Shown one piece after another: positions 7,278 to 14,288 of a stretch of DNA of 17,181 bases. The translations under genes were made by a program, and so were the position numbers. A model generated the notes under the pieces. That model was not told the origin of the DNA and did no database searches. It was given only the letters and a program-made list of their open reading frames with translations. This DNA comes from an uncultured Collinsella sp. (GTDB lineage: Bacteria; Actinomycetota; Coriobacteriia; Coriobacteriales; Coriobacteriaceae), in NCBI GenBank assembly GCA_937937835.1, contig CALDBJ010000156.1:1-17181 (forward strand). Direction: 5' to 3'. How positions within the stretch are numbered: position 1 is the first letter of the stretch; the number at the start of each line of letters is the position of its first letter.

Positions 7278-9467
7278 ATGAAGAACATCCTGCATCTGTT
7301 TAAGCGCGATGTCCAAAACGTGTCTCGCTCCGTGATCGGCTTGGTTGTCGTGATGGGCCTCATTATCGTACCGTGTCTGTACGCGTGGTTTAACATCGCC
7401 GGCAGCTGGGATCCGTACGGCAACACCGGCAATCTTAAGATCGCCGTGGTCAACACCGATGAGGGTTACGAGAGCGATTTGATCCCCGTCGAGGTTAACG
7501 TGGGCGAAAACGTGACCGCCACCCTACGCGGCAACGAGAGCTTCGATTGGGTTGTGCTCAACAATCGCGAAAAGGCTATCGAGGGCGTTAAGTCGGGCGC
7601 GTACTATGCTGCCGTCGTTATCCCCAAAACGTTTAGCGCCGACATGATGACGCTTTTCTCGACCGACGTGAAGCATGCCGATATCGAGTTCTACGAGAAC
7701 CAGAAGGCCAACGCCATTGCGCAGATCGTGACCGAGAAGGGTTCGAGCGCCGTCCAGAGCCAGGTTAACAAAACTTTTACCGAGACCATTACGACGATCG
7801 GTCTTAAGACGGTGTCCAGCCTGCTCGATTACATGAGCACCGACCAGGTGGGTAACTTTATCGCCAACCTGTCCTCGACGCTCGGCGATTCGATTGAGGA
7901 CCTGCGAGACGTTCGGGCAAATGCTTCGTCGCTGGCGGGCATTTTGAGCTCCACGTCCGATTCGCTGACGTCGGCGAGCGGCATGCTCAAGCAGACGGGC
8001 ACGGTCGATGAGTCAACGAAGCAGCTGATGGAGCATGTCAAGAGCGGTATTAGCGATTCCAAGGAAGCGCTGAAGGACGCCAACGACGCCATCAATGCCG
8101 CGATTGACGGAAGCGCGGGCTCGTTTGACAACGTGTCCGCCGAGCTTGCGAAGGCATTTGATGCCGCGAATCAACATGTCTACCTTACAGTGTCCCAGCT
8201 CAACGATGCCGCGGCGGCGCTCAACACGCGTGCCGACGATATCGACGCCACGGCCGACCAGCTCCGCAGCTTTGCCGATCAGGTGACTGACGAAAAACTC
8301 CAGGACAGCCTCAAGTCTGTGGCAACATCGCTGAGCAGGATTGCTGTGGAGTATCGCAACAACGCCAAGGACTTGACGGCCACCGCGAAGTCTCTCTCTG
8401 TCAGCATGGCAGAGGTTAATAAGTCGCGTGCCGAGGTCGATCAGGCAATCGCGGATGCCAAGGCTGGTATCTCGGGCGCCAAGACTGACTACGACTCTAC
8501 GTTTTCGGCCAAGGCAAAGGAGCTCAAGAAGACCATCTCGGGCGTTTTGGATTCGCTGAACGGTATTTCGAACGATCTGGATAGTGCTGTTGCTGGCCTG
8601 ACCGACGCATCCGGTTCGCTGGCAAAGGGCCTCTCCAAGGCTGCAAAGCTGGTCAACAAGGCTTCTGATCAGCTGGGCGAGGCGTCGGACAAGATCAGTG
8701 CGTTTAAGGACGAGCTCGACGGCGCCTTGATGTCGGATGATCTCGCTACGATCAAGACGATGATCGGCAATGATCCCGAGGGTCTGGCCGTGTCGCTTTC
8801 CGGCCCTGTCGCACTCGACCGCAAGCCGGTCTATCCAATCCGCAACTACGGTTCGGCCATGGCGCCGTTCTACACGATTCTGTCGCTCTGGGTCGGCTCG
8901 ATCGTACTGGCGGCCATGATGAAGGTCTCGGTTGACGACGAGCTTATCAACGAGCTCATCCCCGTGCGCCTGCACGAGATCTACCTGGGTCGTTACCTGT
9001 TCTTTGGCGGTCTGGCTCTGCTGCAGGCAACGCTCGTGTGTGCGGGCGACATCCTGTTCTTTGGCATTCAGTGCGACAACCCGCTGCAGTTTGTGCTGGC
9101 TGGCTGGGTCGCGAGTCTCGTGTTCTCCAATATCGTCTACACGCTTACGGTTTCGTTTGGCGATATCGGCAAGGCGCTCGCTGTCGTGCTGTTGGTCATG
9201 CAGGTCGGTGGTTCGGGCGGCACATTCCCCATCGAGATGACCGGCCCCGTGTTCCAGGCGATCTATCCGTTCCTGCCGTTCACCCACGGCATCAACGCCA
9301 TGCATGCCGCCATGGCCGGTGCGTACCACATGGAGTACTGGATTGAGCTAGGCATTCTGGCGAGCTATCTGATTCCGTCGCTGGCACTGGGCGTCGTCTT
9401 CCGCCGCCCGGTCATCAAAGCCAACGACTGGATCATCGAAAAACTGGAGTCAACCAAATTGATTTAG
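7278..9467 (+). CDS. YhgE/Pip-family membrane protein (second paralogue)
   Basis: This 729-residue protein has the same architecture as the preceding one: FKRDVQNV, a first membrane helix at about 16-38 ending in CLYAWFNI and SWDPYGNT, a long helical extracytoplasmic region (about 210-490) rich in Ala, Ser, Asp and Lys, and a C-terminal block of membrane helices from about residue 530. It lacks the extra C-terminal helices of its neighbour. The ATG immediately follows the TAA of the upstream gene, with a strong AAGGAGGT at 7261-7268 inside that gene, so the two are surely cotranscribed and perhaps translationally coupled. The shared N-terminal signature and common layout indicate tandem duplication, and the products may form a hetero-oligomer. 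Family function is poorly defined, and the name reflects phage receptor use in lactococci. Confidence 0.87.
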   Translation: MKNILHLFKRDVQNVSRSVIGLVVVMGLIIVPCLYAWFNIAGSWDPYGNTGNLKIAVVNTDEGYESDLIPVEVNVGENVTATLRGNESFDWVVLNNREKAIEGVKSGAYYAAVVIPKTFSADMMTLFSTDVKHADIEFYENQKANAIAQIVTEKGSSAVQSQVNKTFTETITTIGLKTVSSLLDYMSTDQVGNFIANLSSTLGDSIEDLRDVRANASSLAGILSSTSDSLTSASGMLKQTGTVDESTKQLMEHVKSGISDSKEALKDANDAINAAIDGSAGSFDNVSAELAKAFDAANQHVYLTVSQLNDAAAALNTRADDIDATADQLRSFADQVTDEKLQDSLKSVATSLSRIAVEYRNNAKDLTATAKSLSVSMAEVNKSRAEVDQAIADAKAGISGAKTDYDSTFSAKAKELKKTISGVLDSLNGISNDLDSAVAGLTDASGSLAKGLSKAAKLVNKASDQLGEASDKISAFKDELDGALMSDDLATIKTMIGNDPEGLAVSLSGPVALDRKPVYPIRNYGSAMAPFYTILSLWVGSIVLAAMMKVSVDDELINELIPVRLHEIYLGRYLFFGGLALLQATLVCAGDILFFGIQCDNPLQFVLAGWVASLVFSNIVYTLTVSFGDIGKALAVVLLVMQVGGSGGTFPIEMTGPVFQAIYPFLPFTHGINAMHAAMAGAYHMEYWIELGILASYLIPSLALGVVFRRPVIKANDWIIEKLESTKLI

Positions 9468-9530
9468 TTCAGCAACGTAAACGCCGTCGGAACATCGAGA
9501 TCTTCCAACCCGATGCTTTAGCGTAGTGAA

Positions 9531-9560
9531 TTGCACGGGCTGCTTGGTTGTTGCTACAGT
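9531..9560 (+). promoter_or_regulatory. Candidate promoter for the EamA permease gene
   Basis: TTGCAC (9531-9536) and TACAGT (9555-9560) are spaced by 18 nt, and TG at 9552-9553 gives an extended -10. The predicted start near 9567 falls within the 5' arm of the terminator at 9563-9600. Moderate consensus matches only. Confidence 0.35.
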
Positions 9561-9562
9561 AG

Positions 9563-9600
9563 CGGGGCGTGCCGGGGGTCCGGCGCGTCCCGTTTTTATT
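9563..9600 (+). terminator. Intrinsic terminator after the YhgE/Pip pair
   Basis: A 13-bp stem (9563-9575 with 9580-9592, two wobbles) with a GGGT loop is followed by TTTTTATT. It should end the YhgE/Pip transcript before the EamA gene. Confidence 0.85.
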
Positions 9601-9668
9601 TGACCATGAGGCGGCACGCAGCCTTACGCGTGCGGACACCACGCCCAGTTTGAGTGTGAGGATGTTCC

Positions 9669-10652
9669 ATGGCCCAATACGCTGCCAACGAAATCGAAAA
9701 CTTGCCCGATAGCCCTGTTGCTCGCGAGGACCTAGGCGCGGGCGGCACCTCCCGCGGCGCCGGCGCTCGCTCGCCGCTGTTCTGGAAAGTTCTGCTGCTT
9801 TCGGTGGCGATTATCTGGGGCTACTCCTTTACCACTATGAAGGATGCGCTCGACACCATTCCGGTGTTCGAGCTGCTCTATGTACGCTTTCTGCCCGCAG
9901 CGTTGGTCATGTTTGCCGTCTTCCACAAGCGCATCATTGCACATTTCAACGCTCGCAACCTGATCGTTGGCCTGAGTATGGGCGTGCTCATGTGGGCGGC
10001 CTATGCGTTGCAGACGGTCGGTCTGGCACATACTACGGCGGGCAAGAATGCTTTTTTGACGGGCACGTACTGCATCCTTGTGCCGTTCGCGAGCTATTTT
10101 CTGAGCGGCGAAAAACTCACCCGCTATAACCTGGGCGCGGCACTGCTGTGCTTGGCGGGCATTGGTTTGGTGGCGCTCGATAGCGTTGAATTCAACATCG
10201 GTGACGTCATTACGCTGGCGGGTGCGGTCTTTTTCGCCATCCAGATGGCGGTGACTGCCAAGTACGGTCGCAAAATGGACATCAACGTCATCACGTTTTG
10301 GATGTTTGTGGGCAACGGCGTGCTGAGCCTGGCAACGTCGCTGCTATTCGAGACCCAAGCGCCTCTGTCCGTGTGGACGCCGAGCTTTATCACTGCGATG
10401 GCGTTTCTCTCGGTGGGCTGCACATGCGTGGCTCTGCTCATCCAAAACGTCGGCCTGGCGCATGTCCCGGCCTCGACGGGCTCGCTGCTCCTTTCGATGG
10501 AGTCGCCTTCGGGTGTGCTGTTCTCGGTGCTGCTGATGGGGGAGGCGCTCACCTCGCGCCTGCTCGCCGGCTTCGCGCTCATCTTCCTGTCGATTATCTT
10601 GAGCGAGACTCACTTCGATTTTTTGCGTCGAAAGCCGCGCCCGCAATTGTAA
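9669..10652 (+). CDS. EamA-family (DMT superfamily) transporter
   Basis: This 327-residue integral membrane protein fits the 10-helix EamA/DMT permease family, made of two repeated five-helix halves; members export or import small metabolites such as amino acids. A soluble N-terminus of about 37 residues precedes the first helix, which carries the common IIWGYSF pattern near its end. Typical family features are YVRFLPAALVMF in the first half and GLAHTTAGKNAFLTG before the fourth helix, echoed in the second half by VGLAHVPASTGSLLLSMES. The substrate cannot be predicted. The ATG has GAGG at 9658-9661. The gene stands alone between two terminators, and its leader contains a small 6-bp hairpin (9614-9619 with 9628-9633). 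Confidence 0.88.
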   Translation: MAQYAANEIENLPDSPVAREDLGAGGTSRGAGARSPLFWKVLLLSVAIIWGYSFTTMKDALDTIPVFELLYVRFLPAALVMFAVFHKRIIAHFNARNLIVGLSMGVLMWAAYALQTVGLAHTTAGKNAFLTGTYCILVPFASYFLSGEKLTRYNLGAALLCLAGIGLVALDSVEFNIGDVITLAGAVFFAIQMAVTAKYGRKMDINVITFWMFVGNGVLSLATSLLFETQAPLSVWTPSFITAMAFLSVGCTCVALLIQNVGLAHVPASTGSLLLSMESPSGVLFSVLLMGEALTSRLLAGFALIFLSIILSETHFDFLRRKPRPQL

Positions 10653-10664
10653 ACAACTTGTTGC

Positions 10665-10690
10665 GCCGCCCTCCCGGGGCGGCATTTTTT
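10665..10690 (+). terminator. Intrinsic terminator after the EamA permease gene
   Basis: A 7-bp GC stem, GCCGCCC (10665-10671) with GGGCGGC (10677-10683), has a 5-nt loop and is followed by ATTTTTT. It lies 12 nt after the permease stop codon. Confidence 0.85.
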
Positions 10691-10716
10691 ATGCCTCGCC
10701 CTTAAAGTAGTACCTT

Positions 10717-10738
10717 GCACTTTATGCTATCAAAGTGC
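10717..10738. promoter_or_regulatory. Inverted repeat upstream of the M20 hydrolase gene
   Basis: GCACTTT (10717-10723) and AAAGTGC (10732-10738) are perfect 7-bp arms around 8 nt. It lies in the short region between the EamA terminator and the hydrolase start, and overlaps a weak -10-like TATGCT (10723-10728). It could be an operator or a leader hairpin; the evidence is symmetry only. Confidence 0.3.
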
Positions 10739-10768
10739 TTGCTGCAAAAACGATACTGGAGGGCATCT

Positions 10769-12064
10769 ATGGCACCAGCTTTGTCCGATCTTCAACCGCA
10801 ATCAGCGCCCAAGGCCACCGCAGCGGCGCAGACCGCTATCGGTGACGGTCTTGTTGCAGAAGCTCAGGCTTTTGCAGACGAGCTCGCTGCGTGGCGACAC
10901 GATCTACACCAGATGCCCGAGCTGGGTAATAGCCTCCCACAGACCTCTGCGTATATCCAAGCGCGCCTGACCGAGATGGACATCCCGTTTGCCACGCTCG
11001 TCGATGGTTCCTGCGTTGTGGGCCTTGTCGGCGCCGGTGCCGCCGCGGCCCAGGGTAATGGCGTCTGCACGAATGAGCAGGCCGGTACGGTCATCATGCT
11101 CCGTGGCGACATGGACGCCCTGCCCGTTGCCGAGGAATCCGGCGAGCCCTTTGCATCCACCAACGGCTGCATGCACGCTTGCGGTCACGATATGCACGCG
11201 ACGGCGCTGCTTGGTGCGGCTCGTATGCTCAAAGCGCGCGAGGCAGAGCTTGTCGACGCTAACGCCACGGTTAAGTTGCTGTTCCAGCCGGGCGAGGAAA
11301 CCTTTGAGGGTGCCCGCGCCGCCATCGCCGACGGTCTGCTGCAGAACCCGCGTCCTCAGGTCGCCTTTGCCATGCATGTCAATAGCCAGTCGCCGCTTGG
11401 TTTGGTGCTCTACGGCAGCCCGGCGCTCTCGGGCGTGTACGGTTTTCGCATCACGCTTCAAGGCAAGGGCGGCCATGGCTCGAGCCCCGAGATTTGCATC
11501 GACCCCATCACGGCCGGCGTGCATGTGCATCTGGCACTTCAGGAGCTCATCTCCCGCGAGGTGCCGGCGGCCAAGGAGGTCGTGCTTACTGTGGGTAAGT
11601 TCGCCGGCGGTCAGGCCGCAAATGTCATTCCCGACACTTGTGTGCTCGAGGGGACGCTGCGTGGCTTCGATGTCGAGCTCATGGCTCATCTCAAGACCCG
11701 CATCGCCGAGGTCGTCAACGGCGTGGCCGCAACGTATCGCACGCCGGCGACTATCGAGACGCTCTCGGATGTTCCCCCGCTCGTACTCGATGACGACATG
11801 ACCCAGGCGTCGCTTGGCTACGTGGGCGCGGTGCTGCCCAAGGCCGCCTTCCTGCCGCTGTTCCACGCCATGGCGAGCGAGGATTTCGCGTTGATCTCGA
11901 GCGAGATCCCGAGTGCGTACTTTACCGTGGGCGCTGCTGTGACCGATACGGACGAGCACTTTGCTCAGCATCATCCCAAGGCACGTTTTAGCGATGCCGA
12001 GCTGCCACTTGGCGCTGCGGCTTACACGGCGGTCGCTTTGGGCTATATCGCCGACCACCGGTAG
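10769..12064 (+). CDS. M20-family amidohydrolase / metallopeptidase
   Basis: This 431-residue protein belongs to the M20D aminoacylase/hippurate hydrolase group, which removes acyl groups from N-acyl amino acids or related amides using a two-metal centre. Visible signatures are RGDMDALPV, the metal-binding HACGHDMH (136-143, with Cys138 and His140), FQPGEE (172-177, catalytic or metal Glu), the dimerisation-domain GGHGSSPE, MASEDF with its metal-binding Glu, and the C-terminal HHPKARF. The frame can be extended back to a TTG at 10715, but the ATG at 10769 has GGAGGG at 10758-10763, so I start there. There is still an N-terminal extension of about 30 residues before the conserved HDLHQMPEL. 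An MFS gene begins 41 nt downstream and may once have imported the substrate. The exact substrate is unknown. Confidence 0.92.
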   Translation: MAPALSDLQPQSAPKATAAAQTAIGDGLVAEAQAFADELAAWRHDLHQMPELGNSLPQTSAYIQARLTEMDIPFATLVDGSCVVGLVGAGAAAAQGNGVCTNEQAGTVIMLRGDMDALPVAEESGEPFASTNGCMHACGHDMHATALLGAARMLKAREAELVDANATVKLLFQPGEETFEGARAAIADGLLQNPRPQVAFAMHVNSQSPLGLVLYGSPALSGVYGFRITLQGKGGHGSSPEICIDPITAGVHVHLALQELISREVPAAKEVVLTVGKFAGGQAANVIPDTCVLEGTLRGFDVELMAHLKTRIAEVVNGVAATYRTPATIETLSDVPPLVLDDDMTQASLGYVGAVLPKAAFLPLFHAMASEDFALISSEIPSAYFTVGAAVTDTDEHFAQHHPKARFSDAELPLGAAAYTAVALGYIADHR

Positions 12065-12105
12065 CACCCAATCTTGCTACTCGTTTGTTTAAAAAAAGGA
12101 ACAGT

Positions 12106-12445
12106 ATGTCCCAGCAACGTAAGTTCTTCCCCGGTTGGCTCGTGGTGGCCTCCGGCTTTGTGATCATGGCCACGTGTTACACGATTTTCGTTAACTGCAT
12201 GAGCCTGTTTCAGCCGCTCATCGTCAGCGACCTCGGGATTACGCTTACGCAGTACAACATCTCCAATGCCATCTCCACCGTGGTGAGCGTAATCGGCTCA
12301 CTTGTCATTGGCCATGTTGCCGATAAAGTAAGCGGCCGCGTTTTTGGGTTCCCCTCACTGTAATCGCCACCTCTGCCGTTCTTGCCGGCATGAGCTTTGT
12401 CGGTGAGCTATGGCAGGTCTACGTGCTTTTCTGTTCGCCCCGTTC
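12106..12445 (+). pseudogene. Truncated and frameshifted MFS transporter remnant
   Basis: The ATG at 12106 has AAAGGA at 12095-12100. It opens 86 codons that look like the start of a major facilitator transporter: FFPGWLVVASGFVIM (helix 1), then helix 2 and the loop VADKVSGR, the usual conserved Asp/Arg loop between helices 2 and 3. The frame then ends at 12361-12363. Hydrophobic coding continues in another frame as LTVIATSAVLAGMSF and ELWQVYVLF (about 12354-12443), consistent with helix 3. A net indel in the T/G/C homopolymer tract at 12341-12354 explains the shift. After about 12445 no transporter sequence is recognisable, so around three quarters of a normal protein of about 400 residues is missing, and long hairpins follow. 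It was probably cotranscribed with the M20 hydrolase. It is almost certainly non-functional as a transporter. Confidence 0.8.
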
Positions 12446-12522
12446 TGTCTGTGGCTGCCCTGGAAGCCGAATGGATGCTCGTACCATCATTCTGTTTCCA
12501 AGGCGGCCACGGGCCTACGAAA

Positions 12523-12586
12523 TGATCCGTTTTCCTCCGTCCCCAAGGGGTCGCGTGATCCGAAGGGGACGGAGGAAAACGGATCA
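12523..12586. repeat. Perfect 22-bp inverted repeat with 20-nt loop
   Basis: Arms at 12523-12544 and 12565-12586 are perfectly complementary around a 20-nt loop. The segment CGTCCCCAAGGGGTC (12539-12553) matches CGTCCCCAAGGGATC in the hairpin after htpG (4305-4319) at all but one base. The element lies directly after the decayed MFS gene, in a region that codes for nothing recognisable. Confidence 0.75.
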
Positions 12587-12592
12587 CAAACA

Positions 12593-12663
12593 GCGGCGGC
12601 GCGTCTGGCCGAACGAGTCCCCATACCCTCGTTCGGTCAGACGCGCCGCCGCGTTTTGTTTTT
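12593..12663 (+). terminator. Giant 25-bp hairpin with T-rich tail upstream of hisS
   Basis: Arms at 12593-12617 and 12628-12652 pair over 25 bp with a single G·T wobble around a 10-nt loop, followed by GTTTTGTTTTT. This can act as a terminator for the upstream unit. The stem is far longer than needed, so it may also be a palindromic repeat element. Confidence 0.75.
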
Positions 12664-12669
12664 GTGCCG

Positions 12670-12675
12670 TATAAT
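12670..12675 (+). promoter_or_regulatory. Probable -10 element of hisS
   Basis: A perfect TATAAT lies 42 nt before the hisS start codon and just after the large terminator. No good -35 is visible, because the expected position is inside the GC-rich hairpin arm. Confidence 0.45.
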
Positions 12676-12717
12676 GTCCACTACCTATGACGCGATACAA
12701 AAGAAAGGTGTTTGCCC

Positions 12718-14031
12718 ATGCAGGCACAGAAGGCGGAGGGAACCCGCGACCTTATCGGCGCCGAGATGCGCGCCTGGCAGAAGATGCAGCAGATTGCGGC
12801 CGGCGTGTTCGAGCCGTTTGACTTTAAGCCCATCGAGACGCCCGCGATCGAGCAGGTGGACGTGTTTGTCCACGGCATCGGCCAGTCGACCGACGTCGTG
12901 CGCAAGGAGATGTTCCGCGTGTTCAGCGGCGCCAACCTGGAGCGCGTCTTTACCGAGGGTACCGATACCAAGCTCAAGCCCAAGCAGCGCTTGGCGCTTC
13001 GCCCCGAGGGCACGGCCGGCGTGGTGCGCGCCGTCGTGGAGAACAACCTGGTGCCCCAGGGCTCCACGCCGTTTAAGGCCTATTACGCCGAGGCCATGTT
13101 CCGTGGCGAGCGTCCCCAGAAGGGTCGCCTGCGCCAGTTCCACCAGGTGGGCATCGAGTGGCTCGGCGCTCCCGATCCGGCTGCCGACGCCGAGTGCATC
13201 ATCATGCTCATGGAGTTCTACAAGCGCCTGGGCTTCGATCTGTCCAAGCTTCGCCTGCTTATTAACTCGATGGGCGATGCGCAGTGCCGTCCGGCATATC
13301 GCGAGCAGGTCAAGCAGTTTATCCTCGATCACGTCGACGAGATGTGCGATGAGTGCCGCGAGCGCGCCGAGCTCAACCCGCTGCGCGCCTTCGACTGCAA
13401 GAACGACCATTGCCGCGAGATCATGGCCGACGCCCCACTGATGGGCGACAACCTGTGCGATGAGTGCCGCGAGCACTACGAGCAGGTCAAGCGCTATTTG
13501 GATGCGGCGGGTATCGAGTATGTCGAGGATCCCACCCTGGTGCGCGGCCTGGACTACTACACCCGTACCGTCTTTGAGGTCGAGGCCCCTGGCGCCGGCG
13601 TCGGCTCCATCGGCGGCGGCGGCCGCTACGACGGCTTGGTCGAGCTCGAGGGCGGCAAGCCCACGGCGGGCGTCGGCTTTGCCGTCGGCTTTGAGCGCGC
13701 CCTGCTGGCCCTGCAGGCCTTTGGCAGCGACCTGGGTGCCGAGGAGGCCCCGTGTGTCTACGTCGCCAACGCCGGCAAGGAGTTGCGCCAGAACGTCTTT
13801 ACCATTACGCAGGAGCTTCGCGCCGCAGGCATCGTGACCGAGGCGGACTATCAGGGTCGTTCGCTCAAGGCTCAGTTTAAGCAGGCCGATAAGGTGGGCG
13901 CCAAGCTCATCCTGGTCCTGGGTGGCGACGAGCTTGCCGCCGGCAAGGTCAAAGTGCGCGACATGGAGAGCCACGACGAGGTACTGGTCGATTTGGCCAA
14001 CGTTGTCGAGGCGGTTCGCGAGCGCCTGTAG
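12718..14031 (+). CDS. hisS: Histidine--tRNA ligase
   Basis: This 437-residue class II aminoacyl-tRNA synthetase charges tRNA-His with histidine in the cytosol. Visible signatures are the N-terminal GTRDL, LALRPEGTAGVVRAV, the motif 2 region MFRGERPQKGRLRQFHQ (127-143), the histidine-specific RGLDYYTRTVFE (276-287), and motif 3 with GGGGRYDGL (299-307) leading into GVGFAVGFERALLAL. The insertion domain carries paired cysteines (CDEC twice, plus CKNDHC), a pattern known in some HisRS proteins. A C-terminal anticodon-binding domain follows, from about residue 340. Length is normal for the family. The ATG at 12718 has AAAGG at 12704-12708; the in-frame TTG at 12712 is too close to that site. It stands alone between the long hairpin and its own terminator. 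Confidence 0.97.
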   Translation: MQAQKAEGTRDLIGAEMRAWQKMQQIAAGVFEPFDFKPIETPAIEQVDVFVHGIGQSTDVVRKEMFRVFSGANLERVFTEGTDTKLKPKQRLALRPEGTAGVVRAVVENNLVPQGSTPFKAYYAEAMFRGERPQKGRLRQFHQVGIEWLGAPDPAADAECIIMLMEFYKRLGFDLSKLRLLINSMGDAQCRPAYREQVKQFILDHVDEMCDECRERAELNPLRAFDCKNDHCREIMADAPLMGDNLCDECREHYEQVKRYLDAAGIEYVEDPTLVRGLDYYTRTVFEVEAPGAGVGSIGGGGRYDGLVELEGGKPTAGVGFAVGFERALLALQAFGSDLGAEEAPCVYVANAGKELRQNVFTITQELRAAGIVTEADYQGRSLKAQFKQADKVGAKLILVLGGDELAAGKVKVRDMESHDEVLVDLANVVEAVRERL

Positions 14032-14088
14032 CGTATCTTTTTGAGCTGCGGGCTTGCTAACGTGCCCTGCTCATGGAGAGCGATTGTT

Positions 14089-14127
14089 ACGGGGGTGTTT
14101 CGCATTTATGCGAAATGCCCCCGTTTG
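14089..14127 (+). terminator. Terminator hairpin after hisS
   Basis: A 17-bp stem (14089-14105 with 14108-14124, two wobbles) with a minimal TT loop is followed by TTTGC. The T-run is short but the stem is strong. It lies 58 nt after the hisS stop. Confidence 0.75.
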
Positions 14128-14215
14128 CATATGCCGTCCACCGAGAAATACGACCATTTGGGGCAAAAAGCCTTGCAATGCAGAAAATACTTTTGTGTGG
14201 TAAAGCGCAATCAGC

Positions 14216-14244
14216 TTCGAAAGTTTTTGCCGAGTGCCTATAAT
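14216..14244 (+). promoter_or_regulatory. Candidate promoter of ppc
   Basis: A perfect -10 TATAAT (14239-14244) is preceded at 17 nt by TTCGAA (14216-14221), a weak -35 match. Transcription would start near 14251, leaving a leader of about 38 nt. Confidence 0.45.
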
Positions 14245-14288
14245 AAATACCGCATGTTACGTGCATAGAAGGAGGAATGGGAGGAAAC

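Noticed and set aside
6087..9329. Long minus-strand frames (6087-7316 and 8013-9329) across the YhgE/Pip genes
   Set aside because: They are shadows of the repetitive Ala/Ser/Asp-rich coding sequence on the + strand.
4461..9467. Type VII secretion locus based on EsaA-like relatives
   Set aside because: No WXG100 substrate, EssC-type ATPase, EssB or EsaB gene is present nearby, so family resemblance alone does not support it.
12330..12370. Programmed ribosomal frameshift in the MFS gene
   Set aside because: No typical slippery heptamer with a downstream stimulator is evident, and the protein would still be missing most of its helices, so decay is the simpler reading.
12390..13441. Open frames from 12390 and 12410 running through the hairpins, the second into hisS
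   Set aside because: They translate the inverted repeats and an off-frame reading of hisS; only about 12354-12443 looks like real ancestral coding, and it belongs to the MFS remnant.
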